Positions 1 to 9,168 of a DNA stretch of 64,000 bases are shown piece after piece. Made by a program: the position numbers and the translations under genes. Origin of the DNA: JBGPQJ01 sp963829485 (GTDB lineage Bacteria; Chloroflexota; Anaerolineae; Anaerolineales; Villigracilaceae); contig CAWHIK010000009.1 in NCBI GenBank assembly GCA_963829485.1, positions 1 to 64,000 of the forward strand, given 5' to 3'. The notes beneath the pieces are model-generated. The model did no database searches, was not told where the DNA came from, and saw nothing but the letters and a program-made list of their open reading frames with translations. Positions within the stretch are counted from its first letter, which is position 1. Every line of letters starts with the position of its first letter.

Positions 1-95
1 ACCGAAGCTCCAAGCTATGAAAACACCGCTTCTGTGACCGTTGAAGACAACGAAGGCAACAGTGATACGCCACCGACAGTGAAAGCGTCACCGTT

Positions 96-1415
96 ACCAA
101 TGTGGCGCCAGACGTGGCGCTCGACAAGACTGTCACAACGGAAACTCCCGAACCCGGTGGTGTCTTCACCTTCACGTTGACCATCACCAACAACTCGGTT
201 GAAACGGTTACCATCACCGCCCTGAGTGATGACAATGCCTTATCGGCGGAATGCACTGGCCCTGATCGGCACCACACTCGCAGCCGGTGCCTCCACTTCC
301 TGCACCTATTCTGTCACCTACACCGAAGCCGGAGAGTATCCAAACACCGCTTCTGTGACCGTGGAAGACAATGAAGGCAGCAGCTGATGACTGACACCGA
401 CAGTGAGAACGTCACCGTTACCAATGTGGCGCCAGTCGTGGCGCTCGACAAGACTGTCGACGCCAGCGAGACACCCGAACCGGGTGGTGTCTTCACCTTC
501 ACGTTGACCATCACCAACAACTCGGTTGAAACGGTTACCATCACGGCCCTGACCGATGACAATGCCTTTCGGCGGAATGCCCGGCCCTGGTCGGCACCAC
601 ACTGCGGCCGGTGCCCCACTTCCTGCACCTATTCTGTCACCTACACCGAAGCCGGAAGTATCCAAACACCGCTTCTGTGACCGTTGAAGATAACGAAGGC
701 AGCAGCTGATGACGCCACCGACAGTGAAAGCGTCACCGTTACCAATGTGAAGCCCGATCGTCGGCGCTCGACAAGGCCGTGGACGCCTGCGAGACTCGCC
801 GAACCGGGTGGTGTCTTCACCTTCACCTTGACCATCACCAACAACTCGGTCGAAACGGTTGACATCACTGCCCTGACCGATGACAATGCCTTCTCGGCAG
901 AATGCACTGGCCCTGGTCGGCACCTCGCTGGCGGCCGGTGCCTCCACTTCCTGCTCCTATACTGTCACCTTCACCGAGTCGGAAGCTATCAGAACACCGC
1001 CTCCGTCACCGTGGAAGACAATGAAGGCAACAGCGATACAGCCACCGACACCGAGACCGTCACCGTCACCGATGTGGCCCACCGTCGATCTCGACAAGGC
1101 TGTCGACCACAACGGCACCTTCAATGTCGGTGATACAGCAACCTTCACATTGACCATCACCAACAATTCGGTTGAAGCCGTCACCATCACTGCCCTGACA
1201 GATGACAATGCCTTATCGGCGGAACTGCCTGGATCTCGTCGGCGACATCTGCCGCCAATGGCAATCGTAAGGCGGTGCGGATGAGCACTTCCTGCACCTA
1301 TACGGTCGTCAACAACAAGCAGGGATCTATCCAAACACGGCTTCTGTGACCGTTGAGGACAACGAAGGCAACACCGATGACGACACCGATGATGAGACCA
1401 TCACCGTGTACGCTC
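96..1415 (+). repeat. Tandem array of about four 324-bp DUF11 units
   Basis: The unit boundary ACCAATGTG (ACCGATGTG in the last) occurs at 96, 420, 741 and 1068, giving spacings of 324, 321 and 327 bases, or about 108 residues per unit. Each unit holds a VALDK start, a PEPGGVFTFTLTITNNSVE core, a cysteine-flanked loop and a VTVEDNEG strand. The spacing stays near a multiple of three although each unit contains internal one-base insertions and deletions that largely cancel. Several of these indels sit at the same place in more than one unit. Confidence 0.85.
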
Positions 1416-3365
1416 CGACCATCATCAAAGGATGCCTTCGGCTCATATGACGTAGAGCATGAATGGGATGTATACAAGTCGGTCAATCCATCTTCGCAGA
1501 GCGCCTTCTACGGCGAAACAAAGAACTTCAGCTGGACAGTGCGCGTCAACGAGAAATCAACGAGCAAGAACTATGAGGTCACTGGTGAAATTACCATCGT
1601 CAACCCCAATCCGGATGACACAATGACACTGACGCTGACCGATGTGCTCAATGACGGTACCGTGGCTACCATTGGACCTTGCATAAACGGTACGCTGGTC
1701 GGCAACGAATTGACTGTCGCAGCCGGTAGAACAGCAACCTGTAAATACCAAGCCACCCCGAGCGGAATGACATACCTGGAGACATGGGCGCCTTCTCTAC
1801 CCTGTTGCCCGATACCGCTACGATGATCGTCAATTATCCAGGGAGCGATTCCTACTTTACCACCCAAATCATTGGAACAGAAACCAAGTTGGATGGCACA
1901 TATGATGGTTGGTGTGTGGATACGGACCGCGTAATTTACGCCAACACATCTTATACCGTCAACGTATATTCAAGCTATGAGGCTTTGCCTGTCGGCTTGG
2001 TTGAACATCCCGAGAACTTCCCGAAAGTTAACTGGATCATTAATCAGAACTATGTTGGAAAGTCCATCACCAAGCGGTGGTACCTATACATATGGTGATG
2101 TCCAGCGCGCTATCTGGGAATTGATTGAAGACCAGCAGTCAACTACTGGTTTGGGCGCATGGACACAAAGCCATGTGACTGAGATATTGAACGCAGCGAA
2201 CGCCAATGGCGCCACCTTCGTACCTACCTGTGGTGATATGGTTGCAGTCGTTTTGCAGCCTACTTCTGGCACTGCACAAACCATTACCATCGCGCAGGTC
2301 ACCTTTGCCAGCCTGGGTTACGACTGCACCGATACCAATGTGGTAACGGCTGTGTTGAATGGAAATGAGTTCCCAGCCGAGGCTGAGATCATCTGGACGG
2401 CGAAACACATCAACCCGGAGGCGACGCTGACAGACAGCCAACCGCTGCCTTTCCCGGAACCGTGGCCGACAGTGATCACCGCCGATGGTACCTGGAGCTA
2501 TCACGGACAACTATTCCTGCCCGGCGCCGAATTCACCTCTTTATAAAAATGGCTTCTACCAATACCAGGAGTTCAATACTGCTACCTTATCCTGGTCCGG
2601 TGGTCCAGATACAGCAACCGCCACGACCACGGTGAAATGTTATGTGCCACTCGTTGACATTACCAAAACAACCAATGGTGCGGATGGACTGAACTTGCTC
2701 GTCGGCACGCCGATCACCTGGCAGTATGTGGTCAAGAACACTCGGCAGCATCGCCCTGTCACCTGTCACGGTAACAGACGATAAGGTTGTAACCATCAGC
2801 TGCCCGAAGACATCGCTGGCTCCCAATGAAAGCATGACCTGCACCGCCACTGGAACCGCTGCTCGCGGGAAATTACTCCAACCTCGGTACAGTGACTGGC
2901 ACCGCCACGATTGGCTCCACCACGCGGACCGCGACCGATACCGATCCAAGTTCGTACTTCGGCGCGGATCCAAAGATTTCGCTCGCCAAGAGTGTCACAG
3001 AACCCAACTTTGATGCGGCGGGTGACATTCTGCACTACACGCTGGTGGCTACCAACGATGGCAATGTACCACTGAATAATGTATCGATCAGCGACCCGAA
3101 GTTGGGCTCGTTGACCTGTACACCTGCTCAGCCTGCCACATTGGCGCCCACTGAGAAACTCACCTGTAATGGCACCTACACAACACTCCAAACCGATGTG
3201 GATGCTGGCAAGTTCGACAACACTGCTACAACCACAGGTGCCTATGGTGGTAAGGATTACACCGATACTGACAGTGCCTCTGTCCCGGCTATTCAATTGC
3301 CGTCCATTGACATCCAGAAGTTCAGCACGCTGGATATGACGGTCGTGGCTCCAATCACTCGCGCG

Positions 3366-4340
3366 GGATGTGGGCGATGTGCTCGACTACACCTTCACCG
3401 TCACCAACACCGGCAACGTCCGCCTGGCCGGCCCGGTCACCATCGACGACTCGCTCACCAGCGATGAGTCCTGCCCCGACGTCACGTCCGCGGGCGGCAC
3501 CGACACCTACCTCGACCCGACCGAGGTCATCACCTGCACCGGCCACCTACACCGTCACCCAGGCCGACCTCGACGCCTTCAGCGTCACCAACACGGCGAG
3601 CGCATCGGCGGTCTCGACCTTCGATGCCTCACCGTCACCTCGCCCGACGACAGCGTCACCGTCGACGCCACCGTGGACGAGCGCATCACGCTCGACAAGG
3701 TCCAGCCTCGACCTGAGCTACTCCGCCGTCGGCGATGTCCTCGACTACACCTTCACCGTCACCAACACCGGCAACGTCACCCTGCCGGCCCGGTCACCGT
3801 CGACGACGCCCAGACGACCGATGAGCCGGACGGCCGAGTCGGCAACCTCAACGGCTCCTCGGCCGCGATCGAGTCCGTCACCTGCACCGGCCACCCACAC
3901 CCTCACCCAGGCCGACTCGATGCCGGCAACGTCACCAACACCGCCAGCGCACCGGCGATCTCCACGTTCGACGCCTCCAGCCGGTCAGCTCCCCCGATGA
4001 CAGACGACCACCACGCCGACCCTCGACGAGCGGCTGACCTCGACAAGGCGCAGCCTCGACCTACGCAGCTACTCCGCTGTGGGCGATGTCCTCAACTACA
4101 CCTTCACCGTCACCAACACCGGCAACGTCACCCTCACGGGCGTCACCGTCACGACTCGCTCATCACCGTGATCGGCGGACCGATCGCCTCAATGGCTCCG
4201 GGCGCATCCGATGCCGTGACCTTCACGGGCACCTACACCCTGACCCAGGCCGACATCGATGCGGGCAATGTCTACAACCATGCCTTCGTCACTGGCAAGG
4301 ACACGAACGACGAGCCGGTGGATGACGATGACGACAACAA
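3366..4340 (+). repeat. GC-rich DUF11 sub-array inside the surface protein gene
   Basis: Three copies of a module beginning GTGGGCGATGTCCTCGACTA or a close variant lie near 3370, 3735 and 4080, each encoding VGDVLDYTFTVTNTGNV. Codons end almost only in C or G: bases 3421-3480 contain 43 G/C of 60, against 34 of 60 at 2281-2340 in the same gene. The block is also frameshifted, with an extra C in ACCGGCCACC at the same site in two copies. Composition changes back near 4340. It could be a recombined segment from a GC-rich relative or a chimeric assembly. Confidence 0.7.
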
Positions 4341-5910
4341 CCAGCCCATCCCGCAAGTACCGTCCATCAGTATTAACAAGGTGACTGTTGATGTAACCAC
4401 TGAAGGCGACGGATTGTATATCCTCATCAATGAAACTGTCACCTGGAAGTACACGGTCGTAAATACTGGAAATGTAACACTTACCAATGTAGCCGTTACA
4501 GACATCCCTGCCCAACCATCTCCTGCCCGAAAACCAGTTTACTACCGGGCGAGAGCATGGATTGTACTGCCTCCGGCATTGCCATTACCGGAAACTACAG
4601 TAATACCGCTACGGTTAGCGGTAAGCCGCCCGTGGGAGGCATTGTTTCTGCCACCGATACCAGTTCCTACTTCGGCGCCAACCCGCAGATTGATATCGTC
4701 AAGACAACTGTTGGCTCCAATGGCACGGAAGGCGATGGTGTCTGGGTGGTCATCAACGAACAGGTGGTTTGGAATGATGATGCGACCAATACCGGCAATG
4801 TAGCGCTGAGCAATGTAGCAGTGACCGATAACAAAGGTGTTACAGTAACATGTCCGAAGAAAACACTTGATATTAGTGAGAGCATGACCTGTACCGCCAG
4901 TGCAACCAACACTACACCGGTTCTGACATGGTACAACAATATTGGGAACGCTTATGGCGACTTCACCGACACAGCCGGTCATCTGCGCTCCACAACGGCT
5001 TCAGACCCGAGCAGTTACTTCAGCCGCCCGTTCGCCCTGCTGATGACAAACACCGAGTTGTGCTCACTGCAGAACAACCAGTTCAACCTGCTGTTCACGC
5101 CGGATCAGGGTAAGGGTTACAAGCTGAACGCCTCCAACCCCGGGCAGTTCTACTACAACATGTTCTATGTTGGTCCAGGAGACACGACGGTGAAGCTCAT
5201 ACTGCCTTACCCGTGGGTAGTTCAAGGTAACATGCCGATCCATATTTACAATAACGTCACCTTCACAACCAACAGCGGCGGTCAAACCTGCCTGACGCCC
5301 GGTACTACACTAACTAATCCACCACAAACCTATGTCACCCTCGGCAGTTACAGTTCGCAAGCATTCGGCCAATATACAGTTGTCGATGTACCAATCCCGG
5401 CAACCGGTAGTCCAAACGGCTTCCTCTACATCAACATCCACTTGGATTACGGTCTGAAGGATACAAGCTACTGGTCAAAGGGTCTCAATGACAACGCTGT
5501 TAACACCGCTGTAGCGCCGAATCCGACCTACCCGACCATCGTCAACCCCACATCCTATACCTTCAAAGATGGCGAGAATACTCAAATCACAATTGCGAGT
5601 AACAATATCTTCAAGAAGAACCCAGGCGTTGGTGGACTGATAACGGTTGGCGGTGCTGCTCAAGTGAGTAAGGCGGTTGAAATCTGGATTGGTGGACTGA
5701 AGCAGGCTACGGTCTATACTGATACAGACGGCTGGTACATGTGGCAATACAAGTGGACTGGTAAAGCCGTTGCCTTCACCGTCAAGGTACCAAGTTTAGC
5801 TCTCGAAGGGAGTGGTAGCTTGAAAGCCAATGGCTATGTACAAGTCAATTTCATTCAACAACCATAGGTGCCGCAAACTCACAAATAACTCAAAACTCAC
5901 TCAACATAAC

Positions 5911-5936
5911 GGGCGGCGGACCATGGTCCGCCGCCC
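5911..5936. terminator. Perfect 26-bp palindrome after the DUF11 gene
   Basis: A 13-bp arm, GGGCGGCGGACCA, is followed directly by its exact reverse complement, then GAATTTATT. It lies 44 bases after the TAG of the surface protein gene and before the convergent methyltransferase gene. It probably acts as a bidirectional terminator, although the following T run is weak. Confidence 0.6.
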
Positions 5937-5952
5937 GAATTTATTAAGCGGC

Positions 5953-5974
5953 AGGTCAGGCTTCAACCTGACCT
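5953..5974. repeat. Small hairpin repeat AGGTCAGG/CCTGACCT
   Basis: Eight-base arms AGGTCAGG and CCTGACCT flank a CTTCAA loop. A related stem with core GTCAGGC/GCCTGAC occurs at 6821-6840, so the methyltransferase gene at 5984-6754 is bracketed by two similar hairpins. It may be a small interspersed repeat or part of a terminator. Confidence 0.5.
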
Positions 5975-5983
5975 TCTTTGGTG

Positions 5984-6754
5984 TTACGCCTTGAGCGCCC
6001 TCGTCGCGATGTAGGTGGGGTGATATTTGCTCAAGAGTGTTTCTGCGTGATAGTCTTCATAAAGCCCGATGATGTGAAATCCCGCAGCGCACTGCCCGCC
6101 GATCAGATCGGTCAGCGTGTGGCCGAACTCGAGCGGTGTGCCGTTTTGTTCATATTCCTTCAACGTTTCGGGAGAAAGGCTCTCGGCATCCGAGTAGGGG
6201 ATGGAGTATTTGACGATCAGCTCCTTTTTTTTCTCCATCTCGGTGAAATCAAAGATGTAGAAGACGGAATTCATCATCCCTGCTGCCATGGTTCCGCCGA
6301 ATCGCAGTACGCGGTAGGCTTCCTTCCAAACAGGCAGGACGTCCGGGCAGAAGACGTTGGAAACCGGGTGGAAGATAAAGTCGAAGCTTTCATCGGGGAA
6401 GATGGACAGGTCGCGCATGTCGCCCTCGACAGTGATCAGCTGCAGTCCTTCGCGGTGAGCGACGAGGCGGTCGCGCTCCAATTGTTTGGGTGAATTGTCC
6501 AGCACCGTGACGTTGGCGCCGGCAGCAGCAAAGATCGGCGCCTGCTGCCCGCCGCCGCTGGCCAGGCACAGCACATCCAACCCTTTTAATGAAGGGATCC
6601 ACTCGTCGGGGACAGGCTTCTGCTCCGTCAGCAGCACCGACACTTCCCCCCGGCGGGCTGCAGCGATGACCTCCGGGCTGACCGGTATCGTCCAGGTGTT
6701 GCCCGCTTCGACCTGCTTGTCCCATGCGTCCCGATTGAATGAGCGGATGTCCAT
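5984..6754 (-). CDS. Class I SAM-dependent methyltransferase
   Basis: The 256-aa protein has a Rossmann methyltransferase fold. Motif I is VLCLASGGGQQ near residue 60, followed by an acidic VLDNS at the end of strand 2, GDMRDL, and FDFIFHPVSN as motif IV. The substrate cannot be named from sequence; the closest general class is methyltransferase type 11. The start is supported by AGGAGGCATCC directly before the ATG. Upstream, a TATAAT (minus strand, 6790-6785) lies inside a 10-bp dyad at 6789-6819 that could be an operator. The gene converges on the DUF11 gene and stands alone, not in an operon. Confidence 0.8.
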   Translation of the reverse strand: MDIRSFNRDAWDKQVEAGNTWTIPVSPEVIAAARRGEVSVLLTEQKPVPDEWIPSLKGLDVLCLASGGGQQAPIFAAAGANVTVLDNSPKQLERDRLVAHREGLQLITVEGDMRDLSIFPDESFDFIFHPVSNVFCPDVLPVWKEAYRVLRFGGTMAAGMMNSVFYIFDFTEMEKKKELIVKYSIPYSDAESLSPETLKEYEQNGTPLEFGHTLTDLIGGQCAAGFHIIGLYEDYHAETLLSKYHPTYIATRALKA

Positions 6755-6784
6755 GGATGCCTCCTTTTGGATTTACACTTTGAA

Positions 6785-6819
6785 ATTATACAATGGACCT
6801 CTTACCAAAGTCCATTGTA
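6785..6819 (-). promoter_or_regulatory. Promoter with overlapping 10-bp palindrome for the methyltransferase gene
   Basis: On the minus strand a TATAAT box at 6790-6785 is overlapped by the inverted repeat TACAATGGAC/GTCCATTGTA (arms 6789-6798 and 6810-6819, 11-base spacer). Dyads of this size across a -10 region are typical repressor operators. No regulator gene is adjacent, so the binding protein is unknown. The dyad also abuts a foldback element starting at 6814, and the two may be parts of one repeat. Confidence 0.45.
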
Positions 6820-6887
6820 GGTCAGGCTTGATAGCCTGACATTCGTGCCAATCCCTCATCTGGCGGGTTATAAACCCGCCCTACAAT
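6814..6887. repeat. 74-bp foldback (MITE-like) element
   Basis: The terminal inverted repeats ATTGTAG and CTACAAT enclose two internal hairpins: GTCAGGC-TTGATA-GCCTGAC and GGCGGGTT-ATA-AACCCGCC. No coding capacity is present. Size and layout resemble the 73-bp foldback element that interrupts the M20 peptidase gene at 63262, although the sequences differ. It probably belongs to a non-autonomous interspersed repeat family. Confidence 0.55.
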
Positions 6888-6925
6888 TTAAAAAACAACC
6901 TCCCTGATCGTCTCAAGGAGGTTGC
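6888..6925 (-). terminator. Rho-independent terminator of the LysM gene
   Basis: On the minus strand AACCTCC pairs with GGAGGTT around a 13-base loop and is followed by GTTTTTT. It lies 64 bases beyond the LysM stop codon. Confidence 0.75.
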
Positions 6926-6988
6926 TAATAATCTGATCACTATTCTTTACTATCTGATCACTACTCTCTGCACTCCACTCTCTAACAC

Positions 6989-8137
6989 CTACGGACTTGG
7001 CGTCTCCGGCACAGCCACGCTCATCCACGAGAACACGCGCTCGAGCGACTTCGCGCCGCCCGGCAGCCAGGTGGGATTGCCCTGCTCGTCGGTCGGTCCC
7101 TGCCGGACGGGGAGCACATACCAGCGCATGACGTGCGGAATGCTGTCGTTGGGGCGGAAGGTGGACGGGACGATGTACTTGGTGTCCTTGGCGTAATCGA
7201 TCAGCTTGCGTCCCTGACCCTCGGTGACGTCCTCCACGACGACCTGGTAGGCTTCGTTATCGCGCAGTGTTCCAACCGAGGCCCATTGCAGCGTGACGGT
7301 ATCGTCCGCCAGGGTGAAGGATTTGCCATCGGGAGGGAGCAACAGGGACGGGGCCGGGTAGGGAGGAGGGATGGTAGGCGTGGGGGTCGGTCCGGGCGTC
7401 GCCGCGCGTTTGCACAACGGGACCAGGATCGTGGTTCCGATATAGACCGTGTCCGTCGTCAGCCCGTTAAACTCCTTGATGGCTTCCTGCGATACCAGGT
7501 AATTGGCAGCGATGATCGCCAGCGTATCCCCGCTCTGGACGGTGTATTCGACTTTATCGCAGGCGGCGCGGGTCGCTTCCGCCGGTTCAAGCGTCGCTGT
7601 GGCGACCGGGGGCGGGGTTGGCGTGGGGAACGGCACCTTGATCTTTTGGCCGATGAACAGCGTGTTGCAGGCGACCGGCAGGTTGTTCAGGGTGATGATA
7701 CTTTGGACTGACACCTTGTAGAACAAGGCAATGGATGTGCAGGTATCGCCCGCCGCGATGGTGTATTCCTGGGGCGGTTGCTCGGTCGCCGTCGGGACCG
7801 TGGTCGGGGTGGGTGTATCGCTGGGTGTGACGGTGACCGTCGCAGTGTTGGAGGGGGTCGGACCCTGGGTGGGTGCGGTTACCGCGCCGGTGGCTCGCAG
7901 GCCGAAGAAAACGACGACCGCGCCGATGAGGATGAATAGAACCAGCAGCCCCAGCACCGCGGGGAGCGAAAGCGTCAGGCTGGGCATGCGGCTGCCCTGA
8001 ACGGAGGTCTTGACGGACGATTTCGACTCAGCGGAGGGGGTGATCTCGGTGCCGCACACCAGGCAGCGGCTGGCCGTTTCGCTCAGGCGTGTGCCGCAGG
8101 TCGGGCAGATTTTCGAAGTGGTCGGTTCTGGACTCAT
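6989..8137 (-). CDS. Membrane protein with zinc ribbon and two LysM domains
   Basis: The 382-aa protein starts at MSPEP; a longer frame exists, but its first 49 codons run through the promoter. Residues 11-29 form a zinc ribbon (CPTCG and CLVCG pairs). A single membrane helix lies at about 58-80, followed by a Thr/Pro-rich linker. Two LysM domains (YTIAAGDTCTSIA and YTVQSGDTLAIIA) follow at about 122-166 and 195-240. The C-terminal 110 residues look like a beta-sandwich. LysM domains bind N-acetylglucosamine polymers, so the protein probably sits in the cytoplasmic membrane with its LysM part facing the wall or matrix and the ribbon inside. A TATAAT lies nine bases before the ATG with no ribosome site, so the mRNA is probably leaderless. 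Confidence 0.8.
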   Translation of the reverse strand: MSPEPTTSKICPTCGTRLSETASRCLVCGTEITPSAESKSSVKTSVQGSRMPSLTLSLPAVLGLLVLFILIGAVVVFFGLRATGAVTAPTQGPTPSNTATVTVTPSDTPTPTTVPTATEQPPQEYTIAAGDTCTSIALFYKVSVQSIITLNNLPVACNTLFIGQKIKVPFPTPTPPPVATATLEPAEATRAACDKVEYTVQSGDTLAIIAANYLVSQEAIKEFNGLTTDTVYIGTTILVPLCKRAATPGPTPTPTIPPPYPAPSLLLPPDGKSFTLADDTVTLQWASVGTLRDNEAYQVVVEDVTEGQGRKLIDYAKDTKYIVPSTFRPNDSIPHVMRWYVLPVRQGPTDEQGNPTWLPGGAKSLERVFSWMSVAVPETPSP

Positions 8138-8146
8138 AGCGACCGC

Positions 8147-8152
8147 ATTATA
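8147..8152 (-). promoter_or_regulatory. Extended -10 box (TGGTATAAT) of the LysM gene
   Basis: On the minus strand TGGTATAAT fits an extended -10 promoter. Nine bases separate it from the ATG at 8137, which puts the expected transcription start at or next to the start codon. It is divergent from the promoter at 8251. Confidence 0.6.
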
Positions 8153-8250
8153 CCATGATGGAATAAGCCGCACTGCGCATATCCATAAAAGTAGGGTAAT
8201 CGCATGAAAAAGGTAACCGTAAATTTTGCATTTCAAATTACAGCGTCGGT

Positions 8251-8256
8251 TATAAT
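8251..8256 (+). promoter_or_regulatory. -10 box of the E1 alpha/beta operon
   Basis: A perfect TATAAT lies nine bases before the ATG at 8266, with no Shine-Dalgarno sequence. A weak TTGCAT at 8226-8231 is 19 bases upstream. The spacing implies a leaderless or near-leaderless transcript. Confidence 0.6.
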
Positions 8257-8265
8257 TTCGCTTGC

Positions 8266-9168
8266 ATGAAAGATGATCTGTCACTCTACCGCACCATGCT
8301 GCTCATCCGCCGCTTCGAGGAGCGCCTGCTGGACGAGTTCTCAACCGGCCGCCTGGTGGGCACGACGCACGCCTACATCGGTCAGGAAGCGGATGCTGCA
8401 GGGATATTCCCGGTTCTTTCGCCGGATGACGTCATTTTCACCAACCATCGCTGCCACGGGCATTTCCTGGCTTATGGAGGCGACCCTTACCGGCTGGCAG
8501 CGGAATTAATGGGAAAATCGACCGGTCTGGTGGGCGGGCGGGGCGGCAGCCAGCACATCCACTGGCGGAATTTTTACTCCAACGGCATCCAGGGCGGGAT
8601 CGTCCCCGTTGCGACCGGTATGGCATTGGCAGAGAAATCCAAGGGAAGCGGTGCAATCGTCGTTGTGTTCTTAGGCGACGGCACGCTGGGTGAAGGCGCG
8701 CTTTACGAGAGTCTGAACATCGCCTCGTTGTGGTCGCTCCCCATCCTGTTTGTCGTGGAAAACAACCGGTATGCCCAGACGACGCCGATATCGCTCGCAT
8801 TGGCCGGCTCGATTCCGGCGCGATTCAACGCTTTTGGGATTGAATCCTGGGAACGGGATACGACCGACGTCCGGGAAGTTTTGCTCGCTGCGGGCGAGGC
8901 GGTTGATCATGTCCGCAAGTCCACCCGACCCGCCGGCTTGATTCTCCACACTTACCGCTTCGCCGCCCACTCCAAGGGCGACGATGTCCGCGACCCGCAG
9001 GAGATCGCCGGCTTCAAACAAAAGGATCCCCTGTCCCTTCACGCCAGCCGGTTGACCGATTCTGTAATCCAGGCGGCGGAGGGTGAGGTCGCGTCGGTGA
9101 TCGAGGATGCGTTTATCCGCGCGGCTGCCGACCCGTTTCCCGAACTGGAAGGACCGGTGAAGTCATGA
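8266..9168 (+). CDS. 2-oxoacid/acetoin dehydrogenase-type E1 component, alpha subunit
   Basis: This 300-aa protein is the thiamine-diphosphate-binding E1 alpha subunit of the pyruvate/branched-chain/acetoin dehydrogenase family. Visible marks are NHRCHGHFLA near residue 60, GGRGGSQHI near 96, and the ThDP motif GDGTLGEGALYESLN...VENN near 142-170. Its stop overlaps the start of the beta subunit (ATGA at 9165), so the two are translationally coupled. No E2 acyltransferase or E3 dehydrogenase gene lies nearby, so the full complex must be completed elsewhere or the pair acts as a stand-alone decarboxylase. The true oxoacid substrate cannot be read from sequence. Confidence 0.85.
   Translation: MKDDLSLYRTMLLIRRFEERLLDEFSTGRLVGTTHAYIGQEADAAGIFPVLSPDDVIFTNHRCHGHFLAYGGDPYRLAAELMGKSTGLVGGRGGSQHIHWRNFYSNGIQGGIVPVATGMALAEKSKGSGAIVVVFLGDGTLGEGALYESLNIASLWSLPILFVVENNRYAQTTPISLALAGSIPARFNAFGIESWERDTTDVREVLLAAGEAVDHVRKSTRPAGLILHTYRFAAHSKGDDVRDPQEIAGFKQKDPLSLHASRLTDSVIQAAEGEVASVIEDAFIRAAADPFPELEGPVKS

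Larger units (their letters stand above)
1..5867 (+). pseudogene. DUF11-repeat surface/adhesin protein, 3' part, multiply frameshifted
   Basis: This is one long coding region read in alternating frames, with its 5' end outside the window. Translating across the frames gives extracellular Ig-like modules with the DUF11 signatures FTLTITNNSVE and YTFTVTNTGNV, separated by VTVEDNEG and TYTLTQADIDAGN segments. The last part (from about 4557) is read cleanly to the TAG at 5867 and ends in a non-repetitive beta-rich domain. No LPXTG motif or C-terminal membrane segment is visible, so the attachment mode is unclear. Such proteins are normally exported and cell-surface bound. More than ten one-base shifts occur, mostly in the repeats. 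Either the gene has decayed, or the repeats were badly resolved in assembly; most genes elsewhere are intact, but a few carry similar one-base breaks. Confidence 0.75.

Noticed and set aside
1..1415. CRISPR-like array because of regular repeats
   Set aside because: Units are about 324 bases, coding in character and without unique spacers; they are protein repeats.
6931..6968. Tandem repeat TATCTGATCACTA in the gap after the LysM gene
   Set aside because: Only two imperfect copies of about 17 bases in simple sequence; no functional sign.
8138..8284. Longer start for the LysM gene
   Set aside because: The extra 49 codons cover the divergent promoter region and the start of the E1 alpha gene.
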